54,785 nucleotides of DNA from Flavobacteriaceae bacterium (GCA_013215105.1 JABSPL010000144.1:1-54785); one strand, 5' to 3'; positions 43,464-53,270 are shown, counted from the stretch's first letter. The notes: generated from the letters alone by a model not told the origin. Numbers and translations: made by a program.

Positions 43464-46445
43464 ATGAAAAAAATCATTAATTCAGTTATCATGGTTATAC
43501 TATTAACTATGGTTTTTAGCTGTAAGAAAAAATCAGAAGAAATAACAGGAATTGAAGATATAAAGATATCTACAGATAGTAATTTGAGTATTTACAAAGA
43601 CGTATCTGGAGGTAGAATAATATTTTCTATACAATACAACGATATAGAAGAATTAAAAGATATTGTTTTCGATTTTAACCTGCCTCAGGGAGTAACAAGC
43701 GAACCTCCATCGGGAAGCAACTTTGATCTAAGAAATAATAAACGAGCAGAAGTATCAGTTACATTATCGGATGGTACAAAGCAAACTTTCTTATTAATAA
43801 CAGAGTATAAAGGACTTGGAATGGGTAATTTGACAAGCCTATCGACAACAGAAGAAGATGGAGTTTATACCATAATATACAACCCTGGTGATGAGGAAAG
43901 TCTCAAAGAAATGAAACTTGAGTATGAACTACCAATGGGGGCCACTGGAAAGCCTGCCTCGGGAGAAAATATAAATATAATAGAAGGTAGTAAAACAATA
44001 GATATTACATTTTTTGACCAAACCAATAAAGCGTATACTATACAGGCTAAACTCAACCAAAGTAACGATGCTATAATAGATGAAATAAAATATACTATTG
44101 ACGAGATAGAGTATTTTGTAGTAATATACCAAGAAGATAAAACAGGGGTCTTAGAACTACCTTTCGGCACAATGGGCTTACCCGATCCAGAGATGGTGTA
44201 TTCTCAAGGAGCTGTAGTGACAGTAGAAATAACTGAAGTAGATGAGGTGATGAGTTCTTTAAAATATACTATAACCTCAGAGGATGGGTCCATTGTAAAC
44301 GATTATAATGTAAATGTGATTATAGACTCAGGAGAGTCTACCAAAGCTATAACTTCGTTTTATGTGACTGATGGAAATATGACTTATCAAGGGATTATAA
44401 ATGAGACTGAAAAAACTATATTAGTAGAACCCGATTATGGAACTGTATTTACGGGCTTTACCTATACCGCAGTCCATACTGGAATATCTATTAGCCCTAT
44501 AGATGGTTCTGGAATTACTTTAGATGATTCCAATAAATCTATCTTTACAGTAACGGCTCAGGATATCAGCCATAAAGATTACACTTTAGAAGTCAAAAAC
44601 AAGCTTAACTCAGAGGCTGTAATAAGTAGTATAGCATATACTATAGATGAGACTCAATACAGTGCCATTATAGACCAAGCTAATAAAACAGGAACGTTAG
44701 ATTTACCTTACGGTACAGTTAGCTTACCAGAACTTGAGATATCACATTCGGAAGGTGCCTCGGTAGTAACAGATATAACTATGGTAGATGAAGCTATTAG
44801 TTATATAAAATATATTGTAACTGCAGAGGATACTAGTACAAAAGAATATATCTTGACAGTTTCGTTAGTATATCCTAATTATAGGACAACAGTTGGTCAT
44901 AATGGAACCGATTGGGTTGTAGACCAAGCAGGATCTTATATTGGGATTTGGTTTATAGAAGACTTGCAAAACCTTAATAGTTATCTGTCAGATAAATATG
45001 TTCTTATGAGAGATCTTGATTTTAATAGTGAGGATAGCTATAGAAGTGGAGTTATAGATACTAACTTCACATCAGGTGTTGGATGGACTCCTATAGCGGG
45101 TGGTTCTACACCTTTTACAGGTCAGTTTAAGGGTAATCATAAGTCCATTTCTAATCTGTATATAGATGATACAAATGGTTATTATAAAGGTTTATTTGGT
45201 TCAATAAAAGATAGTCGCTCAGATATTAATGAAAATTCAGACCCCACTATAGATAATCTGGAAATAATAGATAGCTATATAAATTGTGCAGATTCTTCAG
45301 GAACTTTAGCATATGCTTTTCATAATGGTATAATAGACAACTGCAAGGTGACAGGTAATTCATCTATCACTGGTTATTCAAGTATAGGAGGACTAATAGG
45401 TGCTGCCGGAGGTTTACCTTTCAATACTTATATTAGTAATTGCTATTCTGAAGCCACGGTTACAGGTGTAATTTATATAGGAGGTCTTATAGGTATTAGT
45501 AATGCTAAGCTCATTGAAAATTGCTATAATAAAGGTTCCGTGAATGGAAATTGGCTTGTAGGGGGGTTAATTGGCCAAAGTGAATATAAATATGATAGTA
45601 ATAATGAAAACAACCCCTTCTTTAATATTGTAAGTTGCTATAATGAAGGAGATATTACCTCCGTAGGTGTTATTAATGGCAGTTCTGGACAAGTGGGAGG
45701 ATTAATAGGTAGAGCTTATAATGTGAACATATTAAAATCATATTCTACTGGTAATATAGAAGGTAAAGGTCGACGCATTGGGGGGTTAATAGGGGAAATG
45801 AATGCTTTGATACAGAATTATATATTGAGCCAATCTTATTCTACAGGCAATGTGGATAATGACTATACAGGGAATAGTACAGGAGGATTAATAGGTTATA
45901 CCGATGAAATTGATATGAAAGATTGCTATTCTATAGGTAATGTAACTTCTCTAGGTCAAAAAACTGGAGGACTGATAGGTTATGGTGATACCTCTAATAT
46001 TAATAATTGCTATGCCACTGGTGATATTACTGGAGGTGTAGGTAGTTTAGGTAATTTTGTAGGTGGATTAGTTGGAGATGCTATCACCACGCACTCAAAA
46101 ATAATCAACAGTATAGCTTTTAATGACAATATACAGGGCTATGATAACCCAAGAAGAATAAGTGACGATGCTACGTTTACCAACAACTATGCAAACGAAA
46201 ATATCAATATCTCGGCATCGGGAACTTACAGCGGAATAGATATCGGGCTTAATTCACCTGACGGAGCTAATATGACAGCTACAGAAATGAGAACTGAAAC
46301 TTTCTTCACTACTCCTGCCAACTGGTACAATGGTGTTTGGGATTTCAGTATTTGGGAAATAAAGTCAGGAGCAGTACGACCTACTCTGAAAAACACAGGT
46401 AATGATAATGGAGCTAATATGAGAACTACAGCTCCTTCTAATTAA
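43464..46445 (+). CDS. large lipoprotein with Ig-like domains and GLUG repeats
   Basis: The 993-residue protein has a lipoprotein signal ending VFSC (Cys20). Residues about 30-470 hold several repeated beta-sandwich units of DUF5018-like type; two are nearly repeated, sharing IDETQYSAIIDQANKTG / IDEIEYFVVIYQEDKTG and LPYGTVSLPE / LPFGTMGLPD. From about residue 560 to 900 come GLUG motifs (IGGLIG, VGGLIGQ, TGGLIGY after CYSxGxVT phrases), preceded by the usual WTPIAGGSTPFTGQFKGN. Such proteins are surface-exposed adhesin-like or carbohydrate-binding lipoproteins; ligand unknown. It lies between the decayed trpBA copy and the functional trpA, facing the trp operon and separated from it by a terminator. 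Confidence 0.85.
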   Translation: MKKIINSVIMVILLTMVFSCKKKSEEITGIEDIKISTDSNLSIYKDVSGGRIIFSIQYNDIEELKDIVFDFNLPQGVTSEPPSGSNFDLRNNKRAEVSVTLSDGTKQTFLLITEYKGLGMGNLTSLSTTEEDGVYTIIYNPGDEESLKEMKLEYELPMGATGKPASGENINIIEGSKTIDITFFDQTNKAYTIQAKLNQSNDAIIDEIKYTIDEIEYFVVIYQEDKTGVLELPFGTMGLPDPEMVYSQGAVVTVEITEVDEVMSSLKYTITSEDGSIVNDYNVNVIIDSGESTKAITSFYVTDGNMTYQGIINETEKTILVEPDYGTVFTGFTYTAVHTGISISPIDGSGITLDDSNKSIFTVTAQDISHKDYTLEVKNKLNSEAVISSIAYTIDETQYSAIIDQANKTGTLDLPYGTVSLPELEISHSEGASVVTDITMVDEAISYIKYIVTAEDTSTKEYILTVSLVYPNYRTTVGHNGTDWVVDQAGSYIGIWFIEDLQNLNSYLSDKYVLMRDLDFNSEDSYRSGVIDTNFTSGVGWTPIAGGSTPFTGQFKGNHKSISNLYIDDTNGYYKGLFGSIKDSRSDINENSDPTIDNLEIIDSYINCADSSGTLAYAFHNGIIDNCKVTGNSSITGYSSIGGLIGAAGGLPFNTYISNCYSEATVTGVIYIGGLIGISNAKLIENCYNKGSVNGNWLVGGLIGQSEYKYDSNNENNPFFNIVSCYNEGDITSVGVINGSSGQVGGLIGRAYNVNILKSYSTGNIEGKGRRIGGLIGEMNALIQNYILSQSYSTGNVDNDYTGNSTGGLIGYTDEIDMKDCYSIGNVTSLGQKTGGLIGYGDTSNINNCYATGDITGGVGSLGNFVGGLVGDAITTHSKIINSIAFNDNIQGYDNPRRISDDATFTNNYANENINISASGTYSGIDIGLNSPDGANMTATEMRTETFFTTPANWYNGVWDFSIWEIKSGAVRPTLKNTGNDNGANMRTTAPSN

Positions 46446-46463
46446 TAATACTAAATATTTCTA

Positions 46464-46501
46464 AAAACAGGTCATACTATCTATATAGTATGACCTGTTT
46501 T
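46464..46501. terminator. bidirectional terminator between GLUG lipoprotein and trp operon
   Basis: A 17-bp stem (46464-46480 with 46485-46501; core AAAACAGGTCATACTA) has a 4-base loop. It ends convergent transcripts and partly overlaps the trpA stop region. Confidence 0.9.
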
Positions 46502-47282
46502 ATTTACTAAAAATATCCTCAACCCAATTTCTAACTACAGTATCTATATCACCAGTCCCAACCCCCGATATAGCACTTACAAAAGCACTGCCTACTATAG
46601 CCCCGTTCGCATATTTGCAAGCATTATTAAAAGTATTATTATCGGATATTCCAAAACCTATCATCAAAGGACTCTCTAGTTTCATGTTTTTTATTCTATC
46701 GAAGTATTTCAATTGCTCATCGCTAAGTTTGTTTTTAGCTCCTGTAGTTGCCGAAGATGCAACCACATAAATAAATAAATCTGTCATATCATCTATTTTT
46801 CTTATTCTTTCTTCAGAAGTCATGGGACTTATCAAAAACACATTAGACAAACCATGTTTACCGAACAGTTCTTTATAATGGTTTTCGTACTCTATCATAG
46901 GTAAATCTGGAATTATAAGGGTTTCTACACCACACTCTTTACACTTAGCACAGAATTTTTCTTCCCCGTATTTTAATATTTGGTTAAAATAACCCATTAT
47001 AACTATGGGTAGCTTATTAGTATCTTTAACCAATAGAAGTTGATCGAATATTATGTCTAAATTTATACCATTAGCCAATGCCTTAGCACTACTTCTTTGT
47101 ATGGTCTCTCCATCTGCCAAAGGATCGGAATACGGTAAACCTACCTCTACAAAGTCGGCTCCTGAAGACTCTAAAGCTTTTAATACTTTTGTTGTATCGT
47201 TTAGACTAGGAAAACCCGCTGTAAAAAATACCGATAGTATATTGTTTTTCTTTTCTGCGAATAATTTATTTAGTTTTTTCAT
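46500..47282 (-). CDS. trpA: tryptophan synthase alpha subunit
   Basis: TrpA cleaves indole-3-glycerol phosphate to indole and glyceraldehyde 3-phosphate. The 260-residue TIM-barrel protein has the catalytic Glu46 (DFVEVGLPYSDPLADG) and Asp57, the loop-6 region SSATTGAKNK and the phosphate-binding GFGISDNNTF and GAIVGSAFV. It is the last gene of the operon trpEGDCFBA, beginning 3 bases after trpB, with a terminator immediately downstream. A decayed copy lies at 42.9-43.3 kb. Confidence 0.96.
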   Translation of the reverse strand: MKKLNKLFAEKKNNILSVFFTAGFPSLNDTTKVLKALESSGADFVEVGLPYSDPLADGETIQRSSAKALANGINLDIIFDQLLLVKDTNKLPIVIMGYFNQILKYGEEKFCAKCKECGVETLIIPDLPMIEYENHYKELFGKHGLSNVFLISPMTSEERIRKIDDMTDLFIYVVASSATTGAKNKLSDEQLKYFDRIKNMKLESPLMIGFGISDNNTFNNACKYANGAIVGSAFVSAISGVGTGDIDTVVRNWVEDIFSK

Positions 47283-47285
47283 CCT

Positions 47286-48467
47286 CTATTTTATATATTT
47301 CATATAAGTAGCCATATCTTTATCTCCTCTCCCTGATAGGTTAACAACCACTACCTCATCTTTTTTAAACTTTATTTTACCCAAAACCGCCAAAGCATGT
47401 GCCGACTCCAATGCAGGGATTATACCTTCCAACTCTGTCAACTCAAAAGCTGCTTTTATAGCCTCATCGTCGGTAGCATTCATAAACTTCGCTCTTTTTA
47501 TATCGTTCAAGTAAGCGTGTAATGGACCTATTCCAGGGTAATCCAATCCTGCGGAGATAGAATAAGGCTCTATTACCTGTCCGTACTCGTCTTGCATAAG
47601 TATAGTCTTACTACCATGCAACACACCAACATCGCCAAGTACCGAAGTAGCTGCCGACCTACCACTATCTACTCCTTTACCTGCTGCCTCCACTGCTATC
47701 AGTTCTACTTTCTCCTCATTCAAAAAATGATAAAATGCTCCCGCAGCATTACTACCTCCTCCTACACAAGCTATCACTTTATTAGGGAAGCTGCTACCTG
47801 TCTGTTTATTTAATTGTTGTTTTATTTCCTCGCTAATTATAGACTGTAACCTAGCAACCATATCGGGGTAAGGATGAGGTCCTACCACCGAACCTATCAA
47901 GTAATAAGTGTCCTTAGGATGGTTTATCCAATCTCTAATAGCCTCGTTGGTTGCATCTTTTAAGGTTTTACTACCGCTTTTGGCTGGGATTACGGTTGCT
48001 CCTAGCATTTTCATGCGAGCGACATTCGGAGCTTGACGCTCTATATCTACTTCTCCCATAAAAACTATGCATTCTAAGTTCATAAGAGCACAGACAGTTG
48101 CCGTAGCCACACCGTGTTGCCCCGCTCCTGTTTCGGCAATTATTCTCTTTTTCCCTAAGCGTTTTGCTATTAATATCTGACCTATAGTGTTATTTATTTT
48201 ATGAGCACCTGTATGATTTAAGTCTTCTCTTTTTAGGTAAATAGTAGCACCATATTTCTGTGAAAGTCTTTCTGCTTTGTACAAAGGAGTCGGCCTACCG
48301 ACATAAGTATCCAAAAGCTGAGAAAACTCCTTTTTGAAAGAGTCCGAATTCATTATATCCAGATAATTATCTTCTAATTTTTTTACGTTAGGATAAAGTA
48401 GTTCGGGTATAAAAGCCCCCCCAAATATTCCATAGTAACCATTTTCGTCTATCTCTATTTTTTTCAT
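47286..48467 (-). CDS. trpB: tryptophan synthase beta subunit
   Basis: TrpB condenses indole with serine using PLP. The 393-residue protein has the PLP lysine 90 in [10 protein letters not shown], the GETGAGQHG-type segment [12 protein letters not shown], the phosphate-binding [11 protein letters not shown] and the C-terminal [10 protein letters not shown]. It is a TrpB1-type subunit, forming the alpha2beta2 complex with TrpA. Its start overlaps the trpF stop by 4 bases, so translation is coupled. Confidence 0.96.
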   Translation of the reverse strand: MKKIEIDENGYYGIFGGAFIPELLYPNVKKLEDNYLDIMNSDSFKKEFSQLLDTYVGRPTPLYKAERLSQKYGATIYLKREDLNHTGAHKINNTIGQILIAKRLGKKRIIAETGAGQHGVATATVCALMNLECIVFMGEVDIERQAPNVARMKMLGATVIPAKSGSKTLKDATNEAIRDWINHPKDTYYLIGSVVGPHPYPDMVARLQSIISEEIKQQLNKQTGSSFPNKVIACVGGGSNAAGAFYHFLNEEKVELIAVEAAGKGVDSGRSAATSVLGDVGVLHGSKTILMQDEYGQVIEPYSISAGLDYPGIGPLHAYLNDIKRAKFMNATDDEAIKAAFELTELEGIIPALESAHALAVLGKIKFKKDEVVVVNLSGRGDKDMATYMKYIK

Positions 48468-49081
48468 TGAGTTATTCTTTCTTTAAATTCTTTTAATAAG
48501 TTTATATCTTTAAAAGCAGGTTTTATCTCGAAACCACTATTTATATCCACTCCAACAAACTTCTCATGTTTCAGGCTTCTAACAATATCTACATCATTTA
48601 TATTTATACCTCCACTTAGCAAAAAAGGAGTATTTCCTTTGTAGTTTTGTAACAAATCCCAATTATACTTCACTCCATTTCCTCCATAACTATATCCCTT
48701 GGCATCAAAAACGAACATATCACAGCTTTTTTCGTATTGACTGGCATCCTCAAAATTAAAGTTATCATCTATACTAAAAGCCTTGAAAACGGTAAGCCCT
48801 TCTTGCCTAAAAAAAGCACAATCATCTACGCTTTCGCTTCCATGTAATTGTACTATATCTAGGTTATATTTGTTGATTTTTTCTAATATTACTTCTCTAG
48901 TTTCGTTAACAAACACTCCTGTTTTTTTGCAATTATCATAGTTTAATTCGTTATAAAAACTCTCAGAAACATATCGTTCCGATTTTTTATAAAAAATAAA
49001 CCCTACAAAATGAGGTTTAACTACATAAAGTAAGTCTTTGATATTATTAAACTCACGCATTCCACAAACTTTTATTTGCAT
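48464..49081 (-). CDS. trpF: phosphoribosylanthranilate isomerase
   Basis: TrpF isomerises phosphoribosylanthranilate to CdRP. The 205-residue TIM-barrel protein starts with KVCGMREF (catalytic Cys6), has VQLHGSES and ends with the catalytic Asp segment [10 protein letters not shown]. It overlaps trpB by 4 bases. A 256-bp gap containing a toxin-gene fragment separates it from trpC, which is unusual within this otherwise tightly packed operon. Confidence 0.94.
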   Translation of the reverse strand: MQIKVCGMREFNNIKDLLYVVKPHFVGFIFYKKSERYVSESFYNELNYDNCKKTGVFVNETREVILEKINKYNLDIVQLHGSESVDDCAFFRQEGLTVFKAFSIDDNFNFEDASQYEKSCDMFVFDAKGYSYGGNGVKYNWDLLQNYKGNTPFLLSGGININDVDIVRSLKHEKFVGVDINSGFEIKPAFKDINLLKEFKERITQ

Positions 49082-49136
49082 GAAAATTGTTTTTACAAAT
49101 TATTTTTTATATCCGTCACATAAAATAGCTTATTCC

Positions 49137-49250
49137 CTAGTCGCCTGCCTTAAATAAACATATCCTAGTTATGCTTAATATTTTTTTGTTTCTAGCCTCT
49201 CCATCAGTATAAAGCTGTTGTAGATATTCTTTTTCAAATATTATTTTCAT
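49137..49250 (-). pseudogene. RelE/ParE (HigB-like) toxin 5' fragment
   Basis: In the trpC-trpF gap the minus strand has an ATG at 49250 followed by KIIFEKEYLQQLYTDGEARN, which resembles the N-terminus of small RelE/ParE-superfamily toxins of Bacteroidota (typical wording IxFEKEYLxELYExGKxxDKK). After about 23 codons the similarity stops and the frame closes at 49137; the rest of the toxin is missing. It cannot be functional and no antitoxin is visible beside it. The identification rests on about 20 residues. Confidence 0.5.
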
Positions 49251-49337
49251 ATCACAAAGGCATTAAATTTAATTAGACAATTAACTAAACAAGTGAATCA
49301 CCCCAAAACTAAACAATTCACTTATTACGCTAATACA

Positions 49338-50120
49338 CTAAATTCTAGATAAAAACTCCACACAAGCCTGTTCAGGGCTCTCTGCTTTCATAAAGTTTTC
49401 TCCTATCAAAAAACCATTAAAACCATTCTCTCTCAGATACTTTACAGTCTCAGGATTACTTATTCCACTTTCGGAAACCTTAATACAATTATCAGGAATA
49501 CTAGAAGCCAAACGTATAGAATTCTCCAAATCGACCTCAAATGTTTTCAAATTTCTATTATTGATTCCTATTATCTTATTGTCAGCATCTATTTTATCTA
49601 ACTCTTCAGCATTATGTATCTCGTACAACACTTCTAAACCCAAATCGGCTGCTAGGTTACTAAACTGTTTTATCTGATCTTTGGTCAATATACTTGCTAT
49701 CAACAATATTGCATCAGCACCTATTGCTTTCGATTCTACTATCTGATAACCGTCTATTATAAAGTCTTTTCTCAAAATAGGCTTAACAGTCTGAACGGAA
49801 CGAGCCTTTACTAAGTCTAAAAAACTTCCACCAAAATAATTATAATCAGTAAGAATCGATTGAGCCGCAACCCCTGCTTCTACATACCCCAAAGTTACCT
49901 TTTCTATATCGGCCCTAGCATTTATAGTTCCTTTCGAGGGTGATTGTCTTTTGAATTCGGCTATTATACCATTACTTCCCACCTCCAATAAAGACTTTTT
50001 TAACGAGATAGATGCACGTTTGAAATTAGGACTCTTTACCAACTTTGCCACAGGTATTTCTAATCTATGTGTTTTTACTTCCTCTATTTTATTAGCTACT
50101 ATTTTATCTAAAATATTCAT
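49338..50120 (-). CDS. trpC: indole-3-glycerol phosphate synthase
   Basis: TrpC closes the indole ring from CdRP. The 260-residue TIM barrel carries the catalytic EFKRQSPSKG (55-64) and LRKDF (116-120), the EIHNAEEL segment, GINNRNLKTFEVD and the phosphate-binding SESGI and GFLIGENFM. It starts 36 bases after trpD. It is not fused to TrpF, unlike the enterobacterial enzyme. Confidence 0.95.
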   Translation of the reverse strand: MNILDKIVANKIEEVKTHRLEIPVAKLVKSPNFKRASISLKKSLLEVGSNGIIAEFKRQSPSKGTINARADIEKVTLGYVEAGVAAQSILTDYNYFGGSFLDLVKARSVQTVKPILRKDFIIDGYQIVESKAIGADAILLIASILTKDQIKQFSNLAADLGLEVLYEIHNAEELDKIDADNKIIGINNRNLKTFEVDLENSIRLASSIPDNCIKVSESGISNPETVKYLRENGFNGFLIGENFMKAESPEQACVEFLSRI

Positions 50121-50156
50121 TATATTATTTTTTTTTGCGAAATTACAAAATGTATT

Positions 50157-51149
50157 TTACTTGGTCTCTATTAATACCTTTAACGATTGTTTTGCTTTTC
50201 CGGACAAAAGAGAATCCTTAGCCAAACCAATAGCGTCTTCTAATCTAAGAGTACTGTCAATAACTTGTAAAGCTAAAGCCGAATTAACGAAAACCACACT
50301 ATTTTGCGCCTCTGTACCCTTCCCATCTAATATCTTCTTGAAAATCTCTGCAGAAGATTTTACGCTATCTCCTCCGAATATATCTTCTTGTTTTAGCCTA
50401 ACCATACCTGTATCTTCAGGACTAACTAACTGTTCGGTTACTGGCTTAATAAATTTAAAATCACTAGTTAAAGAAACTTCATCGTACCCATCTAAACTAT
50501 GAACTATGGCGTAATTATGATTTATATTTTCGAACAAATACTTATAAGCTCTAGCTACTTTCATATTAAAAACACCAACTAACTGGTTAGTTGGGTTGCT
50601 CGGATTCACCAAAGGACCTAGTATGTTGAAAAAGGTTTTCACACCTAAGTTTCGTCTTATAGAACCTACATTCTTAAGAGCTGGATGAAACAAAGGAGCG
50701 TGTAAAAAACATATATTAGCTTTGTCTAACTGTTTTTTTAAAATATCTTCATTATTAGTGAACTCATATCCCAAATACTCCAAAACATTAGAAGACCCAC
50801 AAGTAGAAGAGACTCCGTAATTACCATGTTTACTAACTTTATTACCAGTACCAGCAACTACAAACGACGACAAAGTAGAAATATTAAAAGTATTCTTACC
50901 ATCGCCACCAGTACCACACATATCGATAGTGTTATAATCGGACAAATCTATTTTTATAGCCAACTCCAATAAAGCTTCTCTAAAACCCATGAGCTCCTCG
51001 ACTTGTATAGGACGCATAAGAAAAACGGTCATAAAAGAAGCTATCTGGATCTCGTTATATTTGTTGTTAGCAATGTTGATTAGTATCTCTTTTGCCTGAG
51101 TTTTACTCAAGTATTTTTGTTCAAATAAAGTCTCTAGTATTTGTTTCAT
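50157..51149 (-). CDS. trpD: anthranilate phosphoribosyltransferase
   Basis: TrpD joins anthranilate with PRPP. The 330-residue protein has the PRPP-binding CGTGGDGKNTFNIST (78-92), KHGNYGVSSTCGSSN, and the second metal/anthranilate segment RRNLGVKTFFNILGPLVNP. Its start follows the trpG stop by one base. It is not fused to TrpG. Confidence 0.95.
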   Translation of the reverse strand: MKQILETLFEQKYLSKTQAKEILINIANNKYNEIQIASFMTVFLMRPIQVEELMGFREALLELAIKIDLSDYNTIDMCGTGGDGKNTFNISTLSSFVVAGTGNKVSKHGNYGVSSTCGSSNVLEYLGYEFTNNEDILKKQLDKANICFLHAPLFHPALKNVGSIRRNLGVKTFFNILGPLVNPSNPTNQLVGVFNMKVARAYKYLFENINHNYAIVHSLDGYDEVSLTSDFKFIKPVTEQLVSPEDTGMVRLKQEDIFGGDSVKSSAEIFKKILDGKGTEAQNSVVFVNSALALQVIDSTLRLEDAIGLAKDSLLSGKAKQSLKVLIETK

Positions 51150-51150
51150 A

Positions 51151-51723
51151 TTAAAATTTTTCTAAAAAATTTCTAAGTATTTCGTCTCCCTTTGGCGTCA
51201 ATATAGATTCCGGATGAAACTGTACCGCATGTATATTGTACTTAGTATGTTCCAATGACATTATTTCACCATTATCATCGGTTGCTGTTATTTTTAGCTC
51301 CTTCGGAAAACATTTTTTATCAGCAATCCACGAATGATAACGACCTGCCTCAAAAGTTCCATCCATACCTTTAAACAAAAGAGCCTCTTTGTCAACGACT
51401 TTCATAGTAGTTGCTACTCCGTGAAAAACTTCATCCATATTTATTATCTCACCACCAAAAACTTCAGTTATAGCCTGCAACCCAAGACATACTCCTAACA
51501 TAGGCTTTTTGCCTGCGTAATATTTTATTATATCTTTTAACAATCCAGCGTCACTTGGCACACCAGGTCCTGGCGATAATACTATTTTGTCATAACTTTC
51601 AAGGAATTCTAAAGTAATCTTATCGTTCCTATACACGTCGGGAAATACACCTGTTATACTTTCTATCTGATGAGCCAAATTATAAGTGAACGAATCGTAG
51701 TTGTCTATTATTATTATCTTCAT
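51151..51723 (-). CDS. trpG: anthranilate synthase glutamine amidotransferase component
   Basis: TrpG releases ammonia from glutamine for TrpE. The 190-residue class I amidotransferase shows the oxyanion segment SPGPGVPSDAG, the nucleophile Cys79 in LGVCLGLQA, and the His170-Pro-Glu172 in AVQFHPES. Within a trp operon it is assigned to anthranilate synthase, though such proteins can also serve aminodeoxychorismate synthase. One base separates it from trpE. Confidence 0.94.
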   Translation of the reverse strand: MKIIIIDNYDSFTYNLAHQIESITGVFPDVYRNDKITLEFLESYDKIVLSPGPGVPSDAGLLKDIIKYYAGKKPMLGVCLGLQAITEVFGGEIINMDEVFHGVATTMKVVDKEALLFKGMDGTFEAGRYHSWIADKKCFPKELKITATDDNGEIMSLEHTKYNIHAVQFHPESILTPKGDEILRNFLEKF

Positions 51724-51724
51724 A

Positions 51725-53119
51725 TTATATGTTTTTTGCCAAATCTAAAGCCTTTTTCAACGCTCCTAATTTATGGTTAACTTCTTGTAATTCTTTTTCT
51801 TCGTCGGAATGTATAACTATACCCGCCCCAGCCTGATAGTACAAATTATTGTTTTTACTAACGAAAGAACGTATAGCTATCGCCATATTAACAGTACTAT
51901 CGAGTCCTATATAACCAACTGCTCCTCCATAAAAACCTCTGGTTTGGTTTTCGTATTTATTTATAAGTTCCAATGCCTTGTGTTTGGGAGCTCCGCTGAG
52001 TGTACCTGCAGGAAATGTTCCACCTACCATCTCTATAGATTTGCTGTTGATATCGCCCACAACGGTAGAAACCAAATGTATAACATGACTGAAATATTGT
52101 ATCTCTTTGAATGTTTTCACCTCTACATTGTTAGCATGTTTACTTAAATCGTTTCTGGCTAAGTCAACTAACATTACATGTTCGGCATTTTCTTTTTTGT
52201 CTTTAGAAAGTCTTTTTGCCGATTCCATATCTTCGGTATCATTACCCGTTCTCTTGAAAGTTCCTGCTATAGGATTTATGACAGCTTTATTGTTTTCTAT
52301 CTTTATCTGCGCTTCGGGAGAAGAGCCCATTAGTTTAAAATCGGTATAATCGAAATAGAACAAATAAGGAGAAGGATTTACGCTTCTCAAAGCTCTATAA
52401 ACGTTAAACTCATCACCTTTGAAACCTTGTTTGAATTGCCTAGAAAGTACCAGTTGAAACACATCTCCTAGCTTGCAATGTTCTTTGGCTTTACTTACAT
52501 TTTGTCTGAATTCTTTATCGCTACAGTTAGAGGTTTCTTCTCCTTTGGTTTCGAAGCTATAGTTAGTAAACGATTGAGCCTGTATAATAGTCTCTATATC
52601 TTCTATTTCGGATATTTTTCCTTTACCTATGTTTTCTATCAAAGTCATCTCGTTTTTGAAATGATTGATGGCTATTATAAACTTAAAAAAACCAAATTGC
52701 AATACAGGAATATCAGACTCCGCTTTAGGGTTTGTTATTTTTATGTCTTCGAAATATTCTATAGCATCGAACGAAATATAACCATAAAGACCATTAAATG
52801 AACTTATCTTTTCATTACTATTAGTTTTAATTCTGTTTTTGTATTTATCGAAAATACTATAAAAATCATTTCCTATAGTGTTTCTTTCTATAGTATTGTT
52901 TTCGTATTCTAGCAACAATTCACCTTCTTTGGTCGATTTTATATTAACCAAAGGCTCTATACATATAAACGAATAACTATTCTCGTTACTGTTATAGTCG
53001 CTACCTTCTAGCAGTAAAGTATTAGTATAGTTATCTCTTATTTTGAGATACAAACTAACAGGAGTTACCGTGTCGGCTAGTAGTGTTTTACTTATTGTTT
53101 CAAATTCTATATTCTCCAT
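51725..53119 (-). CDS. trpE: anthranilate synthase component I
   Basis: TrpE makes anthranilate from chorismate with ammonia from TrpG. From the ATG at 53119 the protein has 464 residues. The C-terminal chorismate-binding domain shows QLVLSRQFK, LMGSSPEAQIK, NPIAGTFKR, DKKENAEHVMLVDLARNDL, FPAGTLSGAPKHKALE and GFYGGAVGYIGLD. An N-terminal LLLEGSD segment lies at the place of the tryptophan-binding LLES motif, so feedback inhibition is likely. A longer frame from 53152 starts inside the attenuator T-run and is rejected. It is the first structural gene after the trp leader. Confidence 0.95.
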   Translation of the reverse strand: MENIEFETISKTLLADTVTPVSLYLKIRDNYTNTLLLEGSDYNSNENSYSFICIEPLVNIKSTKEGELLLEYENNTIERNTIGNDFYSIFDKYKNRIKTNSNEKISSFNGLYGYISFDAIEYFEDIKITNPKAESDIPVLQFGFFKFIIAINHFKNEMTLIENIGKGKISEIEDIETIIQAQSFTNYSFETKGEETSNCSDKEFRQNVSKAKEHCKLGDVFQLVLSRQFKQGFKGDEFNVYRALRSVNPSPYLFYFDYTDFKLMGSSPEAQIKIENNKAVINPIAGTFKRTGNDTEDMESAKRLSKDKKENAEHVMLVDLARNDLSKHANNVEVKTFKEIQYFSHVIHLVSTVVGDINSKSIEMVGGTFPAGTLSGAPKHKALELINKYENQTRGFYGGAVGYIGLDSTVNMAIAIRSFVSKNNNLYYQAGAGIVIHSDEEKELQEVNHKLGALKKALDLAKNI

Positions 53120-53140
53120 TTTATTTGTTTTAAAGGCAAA

Positions 53141-53174
53141 AAAAAAGACCAATCAGTGAAGAAAGGTCTTTTTT
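53141..53174 (-). terminator. intrinsic terminator of the trp leader
   Basis: On the minus strand AAAAAAGACC (53174-53165) pairs with GGTCTTTTTT (53150-53141), a 10-bp stem with a 14-base loop, followed by further T. It lies about 20 bases before the trpE start codon. Confidence 0.88.
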
Positions 53175-53210
53175 ATTATTTATTTTGGATTATAAATACA
53201 AAGATGCTGC

Positions 53211-53270
53211 TCACTTATTTCGAAAAGATAAGTTCCACCACCAAGAAGTATTTAATGTTATTGTGTTCAT
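53211..53270 (-). CDS. trpL: trp operon leader peptide (attenuator)
   Basis: A 19-codon frame on the minus strand, ATG at 53270 to TGA at 53211, contains three consecutive TGG codons (53243-53235) in the context NTSWWWNLSF. It lies between a TAAGTTTG promoter element and an intrinsic terminator upstream of trpE, as expected for tryptophan attenuation. The segment AATAAGTGA at its end (53219-53211) is complementary, with one mismatch, to TCACTGATT in the terminator loop (53159-53151), a possible alternative pairing. It is far too short for standard gene calling. Confidence 0.9.
   Translation of the reverse strand: MNTITLNTSWWWNLSFRNK

Noticed and set aside
49951-50502. 183-codon plus-strand frame across trpC and trpD
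   Set aside because: It runs antisense across two well-conserved trp genes and has no recognisable protein signature.
53120-53152. Longer trpE N-terminus starting with a Phe-rich MVFFF
   Set aside because: These codons are the T-run of the attenuator terminator; the ATG at 53119 gives the normal TrpE start.
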